From: Chloroflexota bacterium
GTDB taxonomy: Bacteria; Chloroflexota; UBA6077; FW602-bin22; JAMCWG01
Direction: 5' to 3'
Assembly (NCBI GenBank): GCA_023475235.1
Contig: JAMCWG010000078.1
Span: 1,435 to 62,140, forward strand
Length of the DNA: 60,706 nucleotides
The first letter of the stretch is position 1. Every line of letters begins with the position of its first letter. The position numbers and the translations under genes were made by a program. The notes below the pieces were generated by a model. The model was given only the letters and a program-made list of their open reading frames with translations, was not told the DNA's origin and ran no database searches. Shown in pieces: positions 58,855 through 60,706 of this stretch.

Positions 58855-59268
58855 TTAACCCTTGTGGTCCAGGTCGACCAACTGCACACGGATGCCCATC
58901 GTGCTCTTGGGATCGATGTTGGCCACCCGCCATCCCGTCGGGGCGATCTGCGGGCCGTCGGTGAGCAGGTTAATGCCCCTATCTTCCAGGGTCTTAACCA
59001 CGCCGTCCAGATCGTGTACCCCGTAGGCCACGTGATCGAGGGAAGGGCCGCCGCGGTCTTTCAGGGTCTGGTGGTGGCGCGAGGTCGGCGAGGCCGGCGA
59101 CAGGAACTCGAACACGAAATCGCCCACCAGGAAGGTGGCAAACTCCGTTCCCGCCGACTCGGTCACCCAGCGCCGCTCCAGCTCGAGGTCAAACTTCTTC
59201 GAGAAGAAATCGATGGCCTTGTCCATATCGTCTACGACATAGGCGACGTGATGTACTTGGTCAAACAT
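58855..59268 (-). CDS. VOC-superfamily protein, methylmalonyl-CoA epimerase-like
   Basis: The 137-residue protein is a two-module vicinal oxygen chelate fold. Metal-ligand positions are H7 (VHHVAYVVDD), a Glu in VFEFLSPAS, H79 (SLDHVAYGVHD) and Gln in RVQLVDLD near the end. The length and the VHHVAY start suggest methylmalonyl-CoA epimerase, but the fourth ligand is Gln rather than the usual Glu, and a glyoxalase or another VOC role is possible. It is 29 nt upstream of holA on the same strand. Confidence 0.75.
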   Translation of the reverse strand: MFDQVHHVAYVVDDMDKAIDFFSKKFDLELERRWVTESAGTEFATFLVGDFVFEFLSPASPTSRHHQTLKDRGGPSLDHVAYGVHDLDGVVKTLEDRGINLLTDGPQIAPTGWRVANIDPKSTMGIRVQLVDLDHKG

Positions 59269-59488
59269 AGCTCTCTCCTATCGAATGTCTTCTGGAAGTA
59301 TTCCCGGACGATGCCCCATGGTCCTGCAACTAAGAGCGCCTGTCAAAACCCTGGCTTGCAGCGCGGGCCTCGCCACAGGCGAGCCGTGGCGAGCGGCCCG
59401 TCGGCGACGGGCGGGGGCGCGCCATCGCGCTACCGGCTTTGTTAGAGGCTCTGACACGGGTCGAAGTGCCCTTCTTACAGAGTTACCG

Positions 59489-59582
59489 TAGCCTGGCGGC
59501 CACCACCCCAGATGAAAGCTATGGCACACTGGCCGGAACCTTGCGCAGGCCTCACCCACCGAGCCCTTCTTTCATATCAGAG
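59489..59582. repeat. Dispersed intergenic repeat, copy B
   Basis: This is an inverted copy of the repeat at 20039-20159, from TAGCCTGGCGGCCACCACCC to TTCTTTCATATCAGA, with the central CCTTGCGCAGG palindrome reduced to one arm. It occupies part of the 59269-59633 gap, which otherwise holds short GC-rich inverted repeats and no gene. Confidence 0.8.
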
Positions 59583-59633
59583 CAGCAAGGGCGAGCCACG
59601 CCCGCCCCTGCCCAGGCCACAGCCAGACCGGTG

Positions 59634-60611
59634 CTAGGATTTCACCAGACTGCGCACCGCTGCGGCGATCTTGTGCTCGTCTGGCATCACGTACTTCTCT
59701 TCCGGCACGGCGAACGGGATGGGCGCGTCCAGGTTCGTCACCCGCTTCACCGGCGCGTCCAGATAGTCGAGGGCCTCTTCGGCGACGATTGCCGCAATCT
59801 CGGAGGCGAACCCGCACTTCGGATAGCCCTCGTCGGCGACCACCAGCCGGCCGGTCTTCTTTACGGATTCGAGGATGGTGGCCTTGTCCAGCGGCACCAG
59901 CGTTCGCGGGTCCACCACCTCGACGGAGATGCCTTCCTTCTCCAGCGCCTGCGCCGCCTGGAGCGCCTTCACCACCATCATCGACGTGGCGACGACGGTG
60001 ACGTCGGTCCCCGGCCGCTTGACCTCGGCCACGCCCAGCGGAATGACGTACTCGCCCTCGGGCACCGGCCCCTTGGTGTTGTACAGGAACTTGTGCTCGA
60101 AAACGATCACCGGGTTGTCGTCGCGGATAGCGGCGGTCACCAGGCCCTTCACATCGGCCGGCACGGAGGGCATCACTGCCTTCAGCCCCGGCACGTGCAT
60201 GAACCAGGCGTGCAGGCTCTGGGAGTGCTGAGCGGCCGACGACCGGCCGGCGCCGATGGTGGTGCGCAGCGTGAGGGGCACCTTCAGCTTGCCTCCCGTC
60301 ATATAGTGCAGCTTGGCGGCCTGGTTGACGACCTGGTCCATCGCCACGGTGAAGAAATCGCAGAACATCAGCTCTACCACCGGCCGCATACCGGTGAGGG
60401 CCGCCCCCACGCCGGCACCGATGAAGCCGGACTCCGATAGGGGCGTGTCGCGCACCCGCTCGCAGCCGAACTCCCCCAGCAGGCCCCGGGTCGAGCGGAA
60501 CACACCGCCCAGCACGGCCACGTCCTCGCCCATCAAGAAGACGTCCGGATCGCGCCGCATCTCGCCTTCCAGCGCCTCTCGCAGTGCTTCGTTGTAAGTT
60601 ATCTCACGCAT
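59634..60611 (-). CDS. pdhB: Pyruvate dehydrogenase E1 component, beta subunit
   Basis: The 325-residue subunit of the thiamine-dependent 2-oxoacid dehydrogenase E1 has MREITYNEALREALEGEMRRD at the start, LMGEDVAVLGGVFRST, TPLSESGFIGAGVGAALTGMRPVVELMF, HSQSLHAWFMHVPGLKAVMPS and the C-terminal transketolase-type domain with EVVDPRTLVPLDKATI. Pyruvate is the most likely substrate; acetoin or branched-chain 2-oxoacids cannot be excluded. It follows the alpha-subunit gene by 35 nt. Confidence 0.9.
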   Translation of the reverse strand: MREITYNEALREALEGEMRRDPDVFLMGEDVAVLGGVFRSTRGLLGEFGCERVRDTPLSESGFIGAGVGAALTGMRPVVELMFCDFFTVAMDQVVNQAAKLHYMTGGKLKVPLTLRTTIGAGRSSAAQHSQSLHAWFMHVPGLKAVMPSVPADVKGLVTAAIRDDNPVIVFEHKFLYNTKGPVPEGEYVIPLGVAEVKRPGTDVTVVATSMMVVKALQAAQALEKEGISVEVVDPRTLVPLDKATILESVKKTGRLVVADEGYPKCGFASEIAAIVAEEALDYLDAPVKRVTNLDAPIPFAVPEEKYVMPDEHKIAAAVRSLVKS

Positions 60612-60646
60612 CGGCCTTCACCCCCGTCGTAATCGCCCAAATCAGC

Positions 60647-60706
60647 CTATGGCGCGTATACATCTTCCAGCGCCTCCTCGGGCTCGGGCAGCGGGCTCTC
60701 TTCCGC
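60647..60706 (-). CDS. pdhA: Pyruvate dehydrogenase E1 component, alpha subunit (C-terminal 19 codons)
   Basis: The last residues, AEESPLPEPEEALEDVYAP, then TAG at 60647-60649, match the usual acidic E1-alpha tail, and the position directly upstream of the beta gene supports the call. The rest lies beyond the window. Confidence 0.75.
   Translation of the reverse strand, partial: AEESPLPEPEEALEDVYAP

Overview
The window is a high-GC bacterial chromosome segment. The gene families point to Chloroflexota, probably Dehalococcoidia or a relative; this is inferred from protein flavour, a GAAC-N4-GTTC LexA box and the short palindromic intergenic repeats, not from a 16S gene. No rRNA, tRNA or CRISPR array was seen.

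Layout. (1) 1-9925, minus strand: rpoB-rpoC-rpsL-rpsG-fusA, led by its own strong promoter in front of rpoB, with no rplJ/rplL upstream. (2) 10038-11838: an intact ISAs1-type element in tandem with a small non-autonomous derivative, then a broken transposase piece. (3) 12029-23739: a radical SAM/B12 protein, small membrane proteins, an enolase-superfamily dehydratase, a 2-hydroxyacid dehydrogenase, a zinc-ribbon protein-RNase HI-ComF cluster, TspO, an arsR-arsM arsenic unit and a divergent enolase. (4) 24078-25876: an HPr-kinase-like P-loop protein overlapping a ComA-type phosphosulfolactate synthase homologue, divergent from the enolase; then 1.6 kb with little clear coding. (5) 27529-30732: a three-gene 2-oxoacid:ferredoxin oxidoreductase whose active-site residues point to oxalate rather than pyruvate. 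(6) 31172-32293: two AT-richer genes separated by an integron attC-like site. (7) 32347-49904: a phosphodiesterase, a polysaccharide deacetylase, lepA, an orphan peptide-binding lipoprotein, a GT4 glycosyltransferase, an NtrC-type regulator, an MtmB-family methyltransferase without pyrrolysine, a ComEC-like hydrolase, an SH3 protein and a LarA-family protein. (8) 50051-55630: an overlapping polysaccharide operon (O-antigen ligase with TPR, WecA-type transferase, nucleotide-sugar dehydrogenase). (9) 55822-60706: a PH-domain/SHOCT membrane protein, lexA with a readable SOS box, holA, a VOC epimerase and the E1 genes of pyruvate dehydrogenase.

Taken together the genes suggest a flexible heterotroph. 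It has both a PDH complex and a ferredoxin-linked 2-oxoacid oxidoreductase, plus peripheral acid catabolism (mandelate racemase family, hydroxyacid dehydrogenase, LarA family), methylamine-type corrinoid chemistry, arsenic methylation and exopolysaccharide export. Intergenic spaces are rich in palindromes and MITE-like repeats. Two genes carry a single in-frame stop codon.
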